A stretch of DNA of 64,000 nt from Wenzhouxiangella sediminis (GCF_003410055.1 NZ_QUZK01000047.1:26559-90558), one strand, 5' to 3'. Shown: positions 1 through 9,435, counted from the stretch's first letter. A program made the numbers and translations. The notes: generated from the sequence alone by a model not told the origin.

Positions 1-795
1 ACCCTGTTCCTGCCCGACTGGCAACGCGCCTTCGGCTGCGCCCGCGAACTCGCCCGGCAACGCATCGGCCTGTCGATGTTGCGCGTGGCCAACCCGGCCG
101 AGACCTTCACCGGCCTGCGCCTGGCCGTGGACGAGAGCCAGCTCGGCTGGTTCGAGCGCCTACTGCGCCTGCGCGGCGTCGGCGAGGGCAAGTGCATGCT
201 CACTCTCGGCTACACCGGTTCGACGGTGGCGGTCGCCGAAACCCGCCGGCAGGCCCGACGCATCCTGAAACGGCACGGCGCTGTCGGCCTGATGGCGGGC
301 AAGCTGGGCGCGAAGTGGGCGCACGGCCGCTTCCGCTATCCCTACCTGCGCGAGGCCCTGTGGCAACTCGGCTACGCGGTCGACACCTTCGAGACGGCGC
401 TGGACTGGTCGCGGGTCGACGGCTACATCCATGATGTCGAAGCCCGCGTGGCCGCGGCGCTCGCCGACCACGGCGAGCGCGTTCACGTGTTCACGCATCT
501 CTCTCACGTCTACCGGCAGGGCTCGAGCGCCTACACCAGCTATCTCTATCGCGTCGGTGACGACTACGACACGACGCTGGCGCGCTGGCGCACCGTCAAG
601 GCCGTCGCCAGCCAGGCCATCGTCGACTGGGGCGGCACGATCAGCCACCAGCACGGCGTGGGCCGCGACCATGCGCCCTACCTGGCCGCCGAGAAGGGCG
701 AGCTGGGCCTGGATGCGCTGGCCTCCCTGTTTCACCGCTTCGACCCGGACGGGCGCATGAATCCCGGCGTGTTGCTGCCGGAGGATCGCTCGTGA
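1..795 (+). CDS. FAD-linked oxidase, C-terminal part (5' end outside window)
   Basis: The frame is open from base 1, so only the last 264 residues are seen. The product looks like the C-terminal substrate domain of a VAO/PCMH-type FAD-linked oxidase, closest in feel to alkylglycerone-phosphate synthase: it has GNxxD-free but typical cap-domain sequence and ends with a His-rich HQHGVGRDHAPYL motif followed by KGELGLDAL and FDPDGRMNPG, the usual terminus of this family. Its stop overlaps the next start by four bases (ATGA), so it is co-transcribed with the GlpD-like oxidase and the FGGY kinase. Together they suggest metabolism of a glycerol-phosphate or dihydroxyacetone-phosphate derived compound. 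The family is secure; the exact substrate is not. Confidence 0.8.
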   Translation, partial: TLFLPDWQRAFGCARELARQRIGLSMLRVANPAETFTGLRLAVDESQLGWFERLLRLRGVGEGKCMLTLGYTGSTVAVAETRRQARRILKRHGAVGLMAGKLGAKWAHGRFRYPYLREALWQLGYAVDTFETALDWSRVDGYIHDVEARVAAALADHGERVHVFTHLSHVYRQGSSAYTSYLYRVGDDYDTTLARWRTVKAVASQAIVDWGGTISHQHGVGRDHAPYLAAEKGELGLDALASLFHRFDPDGRMNPGVLLPEDRS

Positions 796-2429
796 AGCAC
801 CTCGACGGCTGGCAGCCCGGGCAGCGCGCGGCGGGGCTCGATCGCCTGGCCGGTGACGGGGAACCCTGGGACCTGGTCGTCGTCGGCGGCGGCATCACCG
901 GCGCCGGGGTGCTGCGCGAAGCCGCCCGCCGCGGCTGGCGCGTGCTGCTGGTCGAGCAGCGCGACTTCGCCTGGGGCACCTCCAGCCGCTCGGCGCGGAT
1001 GATCCACGGCGGCCTGCGCTATCTCACCCAGGGCGACCTGCGCCTGACTCGCGAAGCGGTGGCCGAGCGCGAGCGATTGTTGCGCGAGGCGCCCGGCCTG
1101 GTCGACGAGCTGCCCTTCCTGTATCCGGTTCGCAAGGGTGAATTCCCGGGCCGCCGCGTCTTTTCCTCGCTGCTGTGGTTCTACGATCGCTTCGCCGGCC
1201 GCTCCCGGCATCGATTCCACTCGGCCGAAGAGACCGCCTGGCTTCTGCCCGGTCTCGATGAAGCGGGTCTGCAAGGCGCGGTCGGCTACGTCGACGCGGT
1301 CACCGACGATGCTCGCCTGGTCATGCGCCTGCTGGCCGCGGCGCGCCGCGACGGCGGGGAAGCGTTCAACTACCTGCGCGCCGAAGGCCTGCAGCGCGGT
1401 GAGGACGGCGTCGAAGGCGTCGAGCTGGTCGACGAAGTCGACGGCCGCCGGCTGACGCTCGAGGCCCGCTGTGTGGTCAACGCCACCGGCGCCTGGGCGG
1501 ACCGCCTGCGCGATTCGGTCGGCGGCGCGCCGCGCCTGCGTCCGCTCAAGGGCTCGCACCTGGTGGTGCCGGCCTGGCGATTGCCGGTCTTCCAGGCCCT
1601 GGCCTGTCGCCATCCACGCGACGGGCGCTTCGTCTACCTGTATCCCTGGGCCGGCCGCACCGTCGTCGGCACCACCGATTTCGACTACGAAGGCGATCTC
1701 GACGAGGAGCCCGGCATCTCCCGCGCCGAGGTCGCCTACCTGCTCGAAGCCGTGCACGCGCAGTTCCCGGCCGCCGGCATCGACGAAGGCGACATCGTCT
1801 CCACCTGGTCGGGCATCCGCCCGATCGTGGCGAAAGCCGGAGACGACCCGGCGCGCATCGCGCCCTCGAAGGCCAGCCGCGACCATGTCGTCTTCGTCGA
1901 GGACGGCCTGGTGACTGTCACCGGCGGCAAGCTCACCACCTTCCGGCTGATGGCCAACGACGTGCTGCGGCGCGCCGCGCGGCGCGTCGGCCGGGCGTTC
2001 GCGGCCGATCACGAAACCCCCGTCTTCTCGCCCGCCCCCGCCCATCTGCCGGGCCTGCGCTTCGACAACGAATTGCCGCGCCGCCTCGGCGGGACCTACG
2101 GCACGGCCGCGGTGCGGCTGCTGGCCGAAGCCGGCGCGGAAGAACGCGAGCCCGTGCCGGGCACCGACACGCTCTGGGCCGAGTTGGCCTGGTCGGCGCG
2201 GCGCGAGGCGGTGGTGCACCTCGACGACCTGCTGCTGCGCCGCAGCCGCGTGGGCCTGCTGCTCGACGACGGCGGCGCGTCCCTGGCCGAGCGCGTCGAG
2301 GCCCTGTGTCGACGCGACCTTGGCTGGGACGCGTTACGGTGGGAAGAAGAATGGCAACGCTACCGCGCGATCCACGCGGCACGCTACGCCGTGCCGCATC
2401 GGGATCGTCCGGGGGAGAAGCAACGATGA
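792..2429 (+). CDS. FAD-dependent glycerol-3-phosphate dehydrogenase/oxidase
   Basis: A 545-residue GlpD-type flavoprotein that should oxidise sn-glycerol 3-phosphate to dihydroxyacetone phosphate at the inner membrane and pass electrons to quinone. The N-terminus has the dinucleotide-binding GGGITGAGVLREAARRG (about residues 32-48), then the family signature GTSSRSARMIHGGLRYL. Further on are GRTVVGTTDFDYEGD and TVTGGKLTTFRLMA, both typical of GlpD. Length matches the family. It starts inside the stop of the upstream FAD oxidase (ATGA) and its own stop overlaps the start of the FGGY kinase, so translation of all three is probably coupled. No regulator is seen next to it. Confidence 0.88.
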   Translation: MKHLDGWQPGQRAAGLDRLAGDGEPWDLVVVGGGITGAGVLREAARRGWRVLLVEQRDFAWGTSSRSARMIHGGLRYLTQGDLRLTREAVAERERLLREAPGLVDELPFLYPVRKGEFPGRRVFSSLLWFYDRFAGRSRHRFHSAEETAWLLPGLDEAGLQGAVGYVDAVTDDARLVMRLLAAARRDGGEAFNYLRAEGLQRGEDGVEGVELVDEVDGRRLTLEARCVVNATGAWADRLRDSVGGAPRLRPLKGSHLVVPAWRLPVFQALACRHPRDGRFVYLYPWAGRTVVGTTDFDYEGDLDEEPGISRAEVAYLLEAVHAQFPAAGIDEGDIVSTWSGIRPIVAKAGDDPARIAPSKASRDHVVFVEDGLVTVTGGKLTTFRLMANDVLRRAARRVGRAFAADHETPVFSPAPAHLPGLRFDNELPRRLGGTYGTAAVRLLAEAGAEEREPVPGTDTLWAELAWSARREAVVHLDDLLLRRSRVGLLLDDGGASLAERVEALCRRDLGWDALRWEEEWQRYRAIHAARYAVPHRDRPGEKQR

Positions 2430-3997
2430 GCGCAAGCGACAACACCGAACCGCTGATCCTGGCCATCGACAACGGCACGCAGAGCATCCGCGCCCTGCTG
2501 TTCGACGCCCGCGGCGAACTCGTCGGGCGCCACAAGATCGAGATCGAGCCCTGGTTTTCCGACGCGCCGGGCTGGGCCGAACAGGAGCCCGAACTGTTCT
2601 GGGCCGAGATCGGCCGGGCTTCTCGCGCGCTCTGGGACGAAGGCCACGACCCGTCCCGCGTGGCCGCGGTGGCGGTGACCACCCAGCGCGGAACGCAGAT
2701 CTGCCTGGACGCCGACGGCCGCCCGCTGCGCCCGGCGATTCTCTGGACCGACCGTCGCCGCGTCGACATCGACGAGCTGCCGAAGATGCCGCTGCACTGG
2801 CGATTGCTGATCGGGCTGACCGCCCGCGGCAAGGCCCTGGCGAACATGCGCGAGAACGCCGAGTGCAACTGGCTGGCGGTCAACGAGCCCGAGACCTGGC
2901 GCAAGACCGCCGCTTTCGTCGGGCTGTCGGGTTTCCTCAACCACCGGCTGACCGGGCGGCTGGCCGATTCGGTCGGCAGCCAGGTCGGCTACATTCCCTT
3001 CGACTATCGTGGTCGTCGCTGGGCCGGACCGAAGAGCTGGCGCTGGCCGGCCCTGTCGATCCGGCGCGAACAGCTGCCCGAACTGGTCCAGCCGGGCGAA
3101 CAGCTCGGCGAGCTGACTGCATCGGCCGCCGAGCACCTGGGCCTGGGCGCCGGCGTGCCGGTCATGGCCGCCGGTGCCGACAAGGCCTGCGACCTGGTCG
3201 GCGCTGGCGTCACCGACCGCCACGCCGCCTGCATCAGCTTCGGCACCCGCTCGACGGTGAGCGTCCACAGCGCGCGCTATTTCGAGGCCAAACCGCCGAT
3301 GCCCGCCTTCCCGGCCGCCCGCCACGGCTACTTCATGGTCGAGTCGGCCGTGCCGCGCGGGTTCTGGATGGTGAGCTGGTTCAAGGAGCAGTTCGGGCTC
3401 GCCGAGCGCCAGCGCGCCGAGGCCGCCGGCGTCACCGCCGAATCCCTGCTCGACGAGCTGGTGGCCGACGTGCCGCCGGGCTCGCTCGGCCTGATGCTGC
3501 AGCCCTACTGGGGCAACGACATCGACTCCGGGCCGGAGGCCAAGGGCTCGATCATCGGTTTCGGCGACGTGCACACCCGCGCCCATCTCTACCGCGCCCT
3601 GCTCGAGGGCGTGGCCTACGAGCTGCGTCACGGCGCCGAGCGCATCGAGCGTCGCTCGAGCCGGCGATTGCAGGTGCTGCGCGCCTGCGGCGGCGGGGCG
3701 CGTTCGGACACGGTGATGCAGATCACCGCCGACATCTTCGACTGCCCGGTCGAGCGCCCGCATACCGTCGAGACCTCCGGCCTGGGCGCGGCGGTGCTGG
3801 CCGCCTACGGCCTGGGCTGGTACCCGAGCGTGCGTGTGGCCATCAACGAGATGACGCGCGTCGGCCACCGCATCGAGCCGGACGCAGACAACCACGCCGT
3901 CTACGAAAAACTCTATCGCCGGGTCTACCAGCGCCTGTACAAGCGCCTGGCGCCGCTCTACCGCGACATCCGCGAGATCACGGGCTACCCGGACTAG
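2426..3997 (+). CDS. FGGY-family carbohydrate kinase
   Basis: A 523-residue sugar/polyol kinase of the FGGY family (glycerol/xylulose kinase fold). The ATP phosphate-1 region is LAIDNGTQSIRALLFD near the N-terminus, followed by WAEQEPELFW, and the C-terminal lobe has CGGGARSDTVMQITADIFDCPV and ETSGLGAAVLAAYG, the adenosine-binding signature. The ATG at 2426 overlaps the upstream TGA, which is why I prefer it over starts further upstream that would sit inside glpD-like coding sequence. Its last 20 bases overlap the convergent thiI gene. The physiological substrate could be glycerol, another polyol or a sugar; the operon with a G3P oxidase favours a glycerol-like compound, which is inference. 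Confidence 0.85.
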   Translation: MSASDNTEPLILAIDNGTQSIRALLFDARGELVGRHKIEIEPWFSDAPGWAEQEPELFWAEIGRASRALWDEGHDPSRVAAVAVTTQRGTQICLDADGRPLRPAILWTDRRRVDIDELPKMPLHWRLLIGLTARGKALANMRENAECNWLAVNEPETWRKTAAFVGLSGFLNHRLTGRLADSVGSQVGYIPFDYRGRRWAGPKSWRWPALSIRREQLPELVQPGEQLGELTASAAEHLGLGAGVPVMAAGADKACDLVGAGVTDRHAACISFGTRSTVSVHSARYFEAKPPMPAFPAARHGYFMVESAVPRGFWMVSWFKEQFGLAERQRAEAAGVTAESLLDELVADVPPGSLGLMLQPYWGNDIDSGPEAKGSIIGFGDVHTRAHLYRALLEGVAYELRHGAERIERRSSRRLQVLRACGGGARSDTVMQITADIFDCPVERPHTVETSGLGAAVLAAYGLGWYPSVRVAINEMTRVGHRIEPDADNHAVYEKLYRRVYQRLYKRLAPLYRDIREITGYPD

Positions 3998-5465
3998 CCC
4001 CACTTGGGGCCAACTTCTGCATTCCGCGGATGCCGCCGCGGAAGCTCCAGGCCCGGAAACCCTCCCGCTGCATCGCTTCGGCCAGCCAGGCGCTCTTGAG
4101 CCCGAATTCGCAGACCAGCAGGTACTCGCGGTCCTTCGGCAGCGAACCGGCGAAACGGCAGGCGCGATCGAAATCGAGCTGGACGGAATCCGGCCAGGCC
4201 CAGCGCCCGTGCGCCTGCTCGTCGCGCAGGTCGATGACCGCCACGCCGTCGGGAACGTGATCCAGCGAGGCCTCGTCGCGGCGCGGGGTCGCGAATTGCT
4301 CGCGCTGGATCACTTCGGCCTCGTCGACCAGGCGGTCGATCAGGTCCGAGTCGATGCGTTCCTCGAGCCGGTCCAGGGCCGCGGCGCGCGCGCCGGTGAC
4401 CGGCCGGCCGCCGTCGAGGGCGCAGAACTCCGCGTTGCCCGAGCTGGCCTCGAAGGTGCCGATCTCGCGGGCGCGTTCGAGAATGGCTTCCTTGTTGAGC
4501 CCCACCAGCGGGCGCAGGATGGGCAGCTCGGTGCGAGCACCGATTGCGCCCAGGTTGGCCAGGGTCTGGGACGACACCTGCCCCAGCGCCTCGCCGGTGA
4601 CCAGGGCCCCGGCCTTGCTGCGGCGGGCCAGGCGGTCGGCGGCGCGCAGCATCAGGCGCTTGATCATCACCTGCCAGTAGTCGCCGCGGGTGTTGGCGCG
4701 AAGTTCGGCCACCACGGGCCGGAAGTCGACCACGAACAGCCGCGCCCGCGATCCCGCCAGCCAGCGCCGCTCCAGTTCGGTGAGCACGCGCTGCACGCCG
4801 GCAACCTGCTCCGGGCCGGCCAGGTCGAACAGCACGAAGTCCATGTCCAGGCCCCTCAGCAGGAGCTGCCAGGCCGCGACCGCCGAGTCGAATCCGCCCG
4901 AGATCAGGGTCAGTGCACGGCCCTCGGTGCCCAGCGGCAGCCCGCCGGGGCCGGGCAAGGGGTTGCCGAACAGCACCGCGTCGTCGCGCCGGATTTCCAC
5001 GTGCACGGCGACTTCCGGGTCGTCGAGGTCGACGCGGCCGCCGGCTTCGACCAGCGCCGCGCCGAGGCGCCGCGCGACCCCGGCGCTGAGTTCGCGAGCG
5101 AGGCCGTTGCCGACCCGTCTGGGCCGCACGGCGAAGCGCCGGTTCTTCACCTCGCCGGCGAACAGCGCGGTGCCGGCCTCGACGATGTCGTCGAGCGATT
5201 CCCATTCCAGCGCGTGCGCCGCGCGCACGGACTGCACGCCGAATACCCGGGCGAGCACCGGCGCCGTCGAGGCCGGCACGCCGTGAATGTCGATGCGGTC
5301 GCGGCTGTCGGCAATGCGCGATTCGAAGCCCTCGCGCTCGAGCGCGGCCTTGAGGTTGCTGCGCAGCCGGCGCTGGAAGCGCCGCCGCGTGTGCGAGGAC
5401 TTGGTCGAGATCTCGCCGGACAGGGTCAGCGACAACAGCGGCTGCAGTTCGGGCCGGGTGGACAT
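3978..5465 (-). CDS. thiI: tRNA 4-thiouridine synthetase ThiI with rhodanese domain
   Basis: A 495-residue ThiI that would make 4-thiouridine at tRNA position 8 and feed sulfur to thiazole synthesis. It has an NFLD/THUMP N-terminal half (to about 165), the PP-loop ATP pyrophosphatase motif SGGFDSA at residues 189-195, a Cys at 348 in NAEFCALDG, which aligns with the disulfide Cys344 of the E. coli enzyme, and a C-terminal rhodanese domain with the persulfide Cys452 in LLVCEFGLKS. All known catalytic elements are therefore present. The length and presence of the rhodanese domain are the gammaproteobacterial form. The gene runs convergent to the FGGY kinase with a 20-base overlap. Confidence 0.93.
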   Translation of the reverse strand: MSTRPELQPLLSLTLSGEISTKSSHTRRRFQRRLRSNLKAALEREGFESRIADSRDRIDIHGVPASTAPVLARVFGVQSVRAAHALEWESLDDIVEAGTALFAGEVKNRRFAVRPRRVGNGLARELSAGVARRLGAALVEAGGRVDLDDPEVAVHVEIRRDDAVLFGNPLPGPGGLPLGTEGRALTLISGGFDSAVAAWQLLLRGLDMDFVLFDLAGPEQVAGVQRVLTELERRWLAGSRARLFVVDFRPVVAELRANTRGDYWQVMIKRLMLRAADRLARRSKAGALVTGEALGQVSSQTLANLGAIGARTELPILRPLVGLNKEAILERAREIGTFEASSGNAEFCALDGGRPVTGARAAALDRLEERIDSDLIDRLVDEAEVIQREQFATPRRDEASLDHVPDGVAVIDLRDEQAHGRWAWPDSVQLDFDRACRFAGSLPKDREYLLVCEFGLKSAWLAEAMQREGFRAWSFRGGIRGMQKLAPSGASPGSP

Positions 5466-5527
5466 GATCGGGGTGGAAAGTGAATCTGACTTATCAGGTG
5501 GGGCGGCGTGAACGAAACGTCAAGGTG

Positions 5528-5580
5528 ACCCGCAACGCGGGTCATCCCGGAAACGACGAAGTCGTTATCCGGGACCTTCC
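5528..5580. repeat. Tandem REP-like hairpins
   Basis: Two adjacent hairpins lie between divergent thiI and the DUF2784 gene. The first is ACCCGC-AAC-GCGGGT (5528-5542). The second has arms TCCCGGAAACGAC (5545-5557) and GTCGTTATCCGGGA (5561-5574) with a GAA loop and one bulged A. The CCGGGACCTTCC tail recurs near 6190, so this belongs to the repeat family noted elsewhere in the window. Confidence 0.7.
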
Positions 5581-5638
5581 ATCCGCAGGCACCTTCAGAG
5601 AGCAGGCCCCGGATCAAGTTCGCGGCTACCATGCCCCC

Positions 5639-6064
5639 ATGACCCGCGAGTTTTTCCAGAGTCTTCCCTTTCCGGGCTTGCTGGCCGACGCGATCCTGGT
5701 TGTCCACGCCCTGTTCGTGCTCTTCGTGGTCGGCGGACAGGTGCTGGTGATGATCGGCTGGGCGCGGGGCTGGGACTGGGTGCGCAACCCCTGGTTCCGC
5801 TTCACGCACCTGGCGCTGATCGCCTTCATCGTCATCCAGACCTGGCTGGGCGAGCTCTGCCCGCTGACCGTCTGGGAGGGCTGGCTGCGCGAGGCCGCCG
5901 GCCAGGCGGCCTACGGCCAGAGCTTCATCCAGTACTGGCTGGGCAACCTGCTGTTCCTGGACCTGCCCTGGTGGGTGTTCCAGGTCGTCTACACCGCCTT
6001 CGGCGTGGTGGTCGTGGTCAGCTGGGTGCACTTTCCCCCGCGGCGGCGCGATCGGCGCCGCTAG
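5639..6064 (+). CDS. DUF2784 family small membrane protein
   Basis: A 141-residue integral membrane protein with about four hydrophobic segments (LVVHALFVLFVVGGQVLVMI, HLALIAFIVIQTWLG, the YWLGNLLFLDLPW region and VVYTAFGVVVVVSWV). The sequence order LxVHxxFVxFVVxGQ, then NPWFRxTHLxAIxxVxxQxWLGxxCPLTxWE, is that of the DUF2784 family as I know it; function is unknown. I start it at the ATG at 5639 because the in-frame extension to 5480 runs through REP-like repeat sequence and looks non-coding. It stands alone, divergent from thiI. Confidence 0.75.
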   Translation: MTREFFQSLPFPGLLADAILVVHALFVLFVVGGQVLVMIGWARGWDWVRNPWFRFTHLALIAFIVIQTWLGELCPLTVWEGWLREAAGQAAYGQSFIQYWLGNLLFLDLPWWVFQVVYTAFGVVVVVSWVHFPPRRRDRRR

Positions 6065-6072
6065 AGGCGAGG

Positions 6073-6190
6073 CCCCGGATCAAGTCCGGGGCGACGGGAG
6101 GGGGTTCCGGGCGACGGAAGGGGGGTCCGAGACGAAGCGGGTGGCGGTCAGGGACTTCCATAACCCGTCGTCCCGGCCCCCGAGCCGGGA
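6073..6190. repeat. REP-like hairpins in convergent gap
   Basis: The gap between the convergent DUF2784 and LVIVD genes has two hairpins: CCCCGGA-TCAAG-TCCGGGG at 6073-6091 and TCCCGGC (6171-6177) pairing with GCCGGGA (6184-6190). Both motif types recur near 10336 and 17.8-18.1 kb. They may also act as bidirectional terminators, although no T-run follows. Confidence 0.7.
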
Positions 6191-6209
6191 CCTTCCAGGA
6201 TTCTGCCGC

Positions 6210-8690
6210 CTAAAGCGATGCCGCGATCCCGCGCAGGGTGTCGGCCAGGGCTTCCAGGCGCTTGCGGGTCGCGCCCTCGGCGCGCGCGGCCTGTCCCGAG
6301 ACGACACCGACGGCGGCATCGAGATCCTCGAGCAGTTCGGCGCCCGCCCCGCCGGATTCGCTGCGAGCGAGCACCTCGTCGAGCATCGCGCGCTGCTCGA
6401 CGGTCAGCGTGTCGCTGCGCTCGAGCTGGTCGAGGTAGGCGCGCGCCACCACCGGCGAGTCGGGCCAGCTCAGGCGGGTCTGCGTCTGCGGGTTGAACAA
6501 CTCGCCGTCGATGGCGGCCTTCGCCGCGGCGATCTCGTTTTCGCTGAGGTGCTCGCTGGGCAGCAGCTCGAACACGTCGATGCCGCGGGCGATCTCGGTG
6601 CCGTAGATGCGTCCGTCGTACCAGTAGGTCGACCAGTAGCCGCCCATCGTCAGTTCATCGCCGTTGACCGGGCCGCGGTCGAAGAACGCGATCTCGAAGG
6701 GATCGGACGAGTCGGTGAAATCGACCACCGACAACCCGCCCTGGTACCAGGCCTGGGCGAAGATGTCGCGGCCCGGTACGGGAATGATCGAGCCATTGTG
6801 GGCGACGCAGTTCTCTTCGGCGCTCTGCGGGGCGGGCATGTTGAAGTAGCCGCCGGCGACGAGCTCGCCGTCGACGATGTCGTAGATGGCGTCGGCACCC
6901 CAGTCGAGCGGGTCGGATGCCCGGCAGCGCGGCCGGCTGCCGCCGCCCCACTCGTCGGTGAACAGCACCTTGGTGCCGTCGTTGTTGAAGGTGGCCGAGT
7001 GCCAGTAGGCGAAGCCGGGGTCGACCACTTCGTCGATGCGCTTCGGCGCCATCGGATCGGAGATGTCGAAGATGATGCCGTTGCCCGAGCAGGCGCCGGC
7101 GGCCAGCTGCTTCTCCGGGTACACGGTGATGTCGTGGCAGTGGTCGGTCTGGTTGGTTTCCTGGGTGTCGTCGCCATGATCGCCGCCGGCCCACAGGCCG
7201 GCCAGTTCGCCCGTCTCCGTGTCGGCGAAGACCGCCGGGCTGTCGACGATGCGCGCATCGGCTGGACGGTCGACCGGGATCTCGACGATGTCGATGCGGA
7301 ACAGCGCGGTGCGCTCGTCGCCGTAGCGGCGGGTGTCGACGCAGCCTGCCATTTCCTCTTCCTCGCGCACCGGGGCGGTGCCGGAGTTGTAGACGATCAG
7401 CGAGCTGCCCGGCGAACCGTCGCCCGAGACGATGGTGTGGGTATGCGAGCCGCGGCAGGTCTGCACCGCGCCGACCTGCACCGGGCGGGTCAGGTCGGAG
7501 ATGTCGAAGATGCGCAGGCCGCGGAAGCGTTCCTCGCTGACCTTGCCGGCCACGCCCATCAGGCCGCAGTCGACGCGGGCGCGCATGTCCTGCACCGACA
7601 TGATCAGCAGGTCGCCGGCGATCGAGACGTCGCCCTGGCCGCCGGGGCAAACGACCGAACTCATGAGCCGTGGTGCGCCCTCGCCGCTGATGTCGTAGAC
7701 GTTGAAGCCGTGGTAGTTGCCGGCCACCATCACCTCGTCGGTGAATGCCATATCCGTGTTCGAGAAGCTCAGCAGCGACGGACGCGGCTTGCCGTCGTTC
7801 GGGCGGATGGCGTCGCCTTCGCTTTCATCGCCGGCTTCGGCGGCCTCGTCCTCTTTTTCTTCTTCCTGGTCTTCGTCGTCCGCCTCGTCTTCGTCGTCAC
7901 GCGGGATCGGCCGGCCCGCCGGGTGTTCGGGGTCGAAGAAACCGTCGGGCTTGGGCAGGGCGGCGACCCGTTCCAGATTGGAGATTGCCTCGCCGGCATC
8001 GCGGAAGCCGGCGGCCAGGCCCACGCGCGGATCCGGCGAGAAACCGGCCAGCATGGCGGTCATGCGCTCGATTTCCGATTCCTGGTCGTTGACGATATCG
8101 GTGGCGAACTCGTAGAGCACCGGGTCCTGGGCCGAGCCGCGGGTTTCGAGCAGTTCGTCGACCATGGTGATGGCGCCCTGGTGGTGCTCGATCATCAGCT
8201 GCAGGTAGAGGCGGTCGAAGTCCGGCCCGCTGGCCGCTTCCAGCTCGGCCATCTCCTCCGGGCTGGCCATGCCGGCCATGTCGTGGTGCGTGTGCATGGC
8301 GTGGTGCGCGGACGGATCGGGCACGTCCTCGCCGCGTTCGCGCAGCCAGTCCTGCATGAAGGCGATCTCGTCGGTCTGCGAAGCGGTGATTCGTTCGGCC
8401 AGCTCCGTCATTTCGTTGCGACCGGTGCGTTCGGCCACCAGTTCGGACATCACCAGGGCCTGGTGATGATGCGGAATCATGTCCGCCATGAAGGTCACGT
8501 CGGCTTGCGAGTAGCCGATGCCGGCCAGGTCGGTGGCCTCCTCGGCGCTGATTGTGCGGCTGGCCTCGCCGGGCTTGCCGGGCTGGATGATCGGCGCCTG
8601 TGCCATGGCGGCCGGCATCAGGCCCACTGCGGCCACAAGGGCGAATACAAGGGCGCAAAGGCGCTGGTCAGGCTTCGAAACTGCGGGCAT
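6210..8690 (-). CDS. Secreted DUF305 + LVIVD beta-propeller protein
   Basis: I start this at the ATG at 8690 because it opens a clean signal peptide (MPAVSKPDQRLCALVFALVA, cleavage likely after AMA), giving 826 residues. After it comes a DUF305 region with two His-rich segments, MIPHHHQALVMSE and MIEHHQGAITMVDELL, characteristic of that metal-binding-like helical domain. A very acidic low-complexity linker (runs of D and E around residues 235-265) joins it to a large C-terminal LVIVD-type beta-propeller with repeated NYHGFNVYDIS, GLRIFDISD and IIFDISDP units. It should act outside the cytoplasm. Function is unknown; metal handling or a secreted binding role is a guess from DUF305. Confidence 0.82.
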   Translation of the reverse strand: MPAVSKPDQRLCALVFALVAAVGLMPAAMAQAPIIQPGKPGEASRTISAEEATDLAGIGYSQADVTFMADMIPHHHQALVMSELVAERTGRNEMTELAERITASQTDEIAFMQDWLRERGEDVPDPSAHHAMHTHHDMAGMASPEEMAELEAASGPDFDRLYLQLMIEHHQGAITMVDELLETRGSAQDPVLYEFATDIVNDQESEIERMTAMLAGFSPDPRVGLAAGFRDAGEAISNLERVAALPKPDGFFDPEHPAGRPIPRDDEDEADDEDQEEEKEDEAAEAGDESEGDAIRPNDGKPRPSLLSFSNTDMAFTDEVMVAGNYHGFNVYDISGEGAPRLMSSVVCPGGQGDVSIAGDLLIMSVQDMRARVDCGLMGVAGKVSEERFRGLRIFDISDLTRPVQVGAVQTCRGSHTHTIVSGDGSPGSSLIVYNSGTAPVREEEEMAGCVDTRRYGDERTALFRIDIVEIPVDRPADARIVDSPAVFADTETGELAGLWAGGDHGDDTQETNQTDHCHDITVYPEKQLAAGACSGNGIIFDISDPMAPKRIDEVVDPGFAYWHSATFNNDGTKVLFTDEWGGGSRPRCRASDPLDWGADAIYDIVDGELVAGGYFNMPAPQSAEENCVAHNGSIIPVPGRDIFAQAWYQGGLSVVDFTDSSDPFEIAFFDRGPVNGDELTMGGYWSTYWYDGRIYGTEIARGIDVFELLPSEHLSENEIAAAKAAIDGELFNPQTQTRLSWPDSPVVARAYLDQLERSDTLTVEQRAMLDEVLARSESGGAGAELLEDLDAAVGVVSGQAARAEGATRKRLEALADTLRGIAASL

Positions 8691-8799
8691 CGAGTGCTTC
8701 CTGGAACGGGACGAGCCGCAGAATCTAGCAGATTCATGGCGACGGGGTGTCGGCGGGCTCGACACGCACTCGCTGCCGCGCCGCGGCCTGCGGGCTGGA

Positions 8800-9435
8800 T
8801 CAGAACATCAGGCGCAGGCCCGCCCGGGCGATGTTGGTGTCGAATTCATCGGTTTCGAGCTGCAGCGTCGCCGCGAACAGGCTGGAGAAGTGGTACGAGC
8901 CTTCCACGCTGAGCAGGTAGTCGCCGCTTCTGAAGCGCTCCTTGTCCCGATAGCTCAACATGGCGCGGCCTTCGAATCTGCCCCACAAGCGTGAGCGCAC
9001 GCCAACGGACGCGCGGTAGTCCTGTTCATCGCGAAAACGCGCGCTTCGATCGTCGACACCCAGCTCGATGTTGAGATCCGTGCGTCGGCCGATCGGCAGG
9101 CGATAGCCCAGGTTGACGTTGACGAACTCGAGGCGGGTTGAGTTGACACGGCGGCGGACAAACTCCGAATCGGGATCGTCGGGGGTGGTCGGCACGAGAG
9201 CGAAAAGGTCGCGGCTGTATCGTTGCGCCCTGCCATCGACGTAGAACGAGTCGCCCAGTTGTACCGAGAAACCGGCCCAGTAGCCTTCGCGGTCCCAGTT
9301 GTCGAAGCTCTCGAAATCGTGAAAGCCGGCCCCGCCCTCGATATAGCTATAGGTGGGCGACTGGGCAAAGGCCAGTGCCGAAGCGGCCAGCAGCAAGAAG
9401 GTCAAGGCGCCTCGACCCAGGATGGAGGTGTTCAT
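8800..9435 (-). CDS. Small outer-membrane beta-barrel protein
   Basis: A 211-residue protein with a signal peptide (FLLLAASALAFAQ, cleavage near residue 25) and alternating beta-strand sequence throughout, such as YWAGFSVQLGDSFYVDGRAQ, LEFVNVNLGYRLPIG and RFEGRAMLSYRD. The last residue is Phe (AGLRLMF), the usual sorting signal of outer-membrane barrels for the Bam machinery. Size fits an eight- to ten-strand barrel. It lies upstream of the LVIVD gene on the same strand with a gap of about 110 bases, so a loose operon is possible. Specific function cannot be told. Confidence 0.75.
   Translation of the reverse strand: MNTSILGRGALTFLLLAASALAFAQSPTYSYIEGGAGFHDFESFDNWDREGYWAGFSVQLGDSFYVDGRAQRYSRDLFALVPTTPDDPDSEFVRRRVNSTRLEFVNVNLGYRLPIGRRTDLNIELGVDDRSARFRDEQDYRASVGVRSRLWGRFEGRAMLSYRDKERFRSGDYLLSVEGSYHFSSLFAATLQLETDEFDTNIARAGLRLMF

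Noticed and set aside
732..2219. 495-codon minus-strand frame
   Set aside because: Shadow of the GlpD-like gene.
2384..4003. 539-codon minus-strand frame, and a 646-codon plus-strand frame over the same region
   Set aside because: Both overlie the FGGY kinase, which carries the family motifs.
6141..8912. 923-codon plus-strand frame
   Set aside because: It mirrors the LVIVD gene in antisense; it has the low-information composition of GC-rich shadows and no domain.
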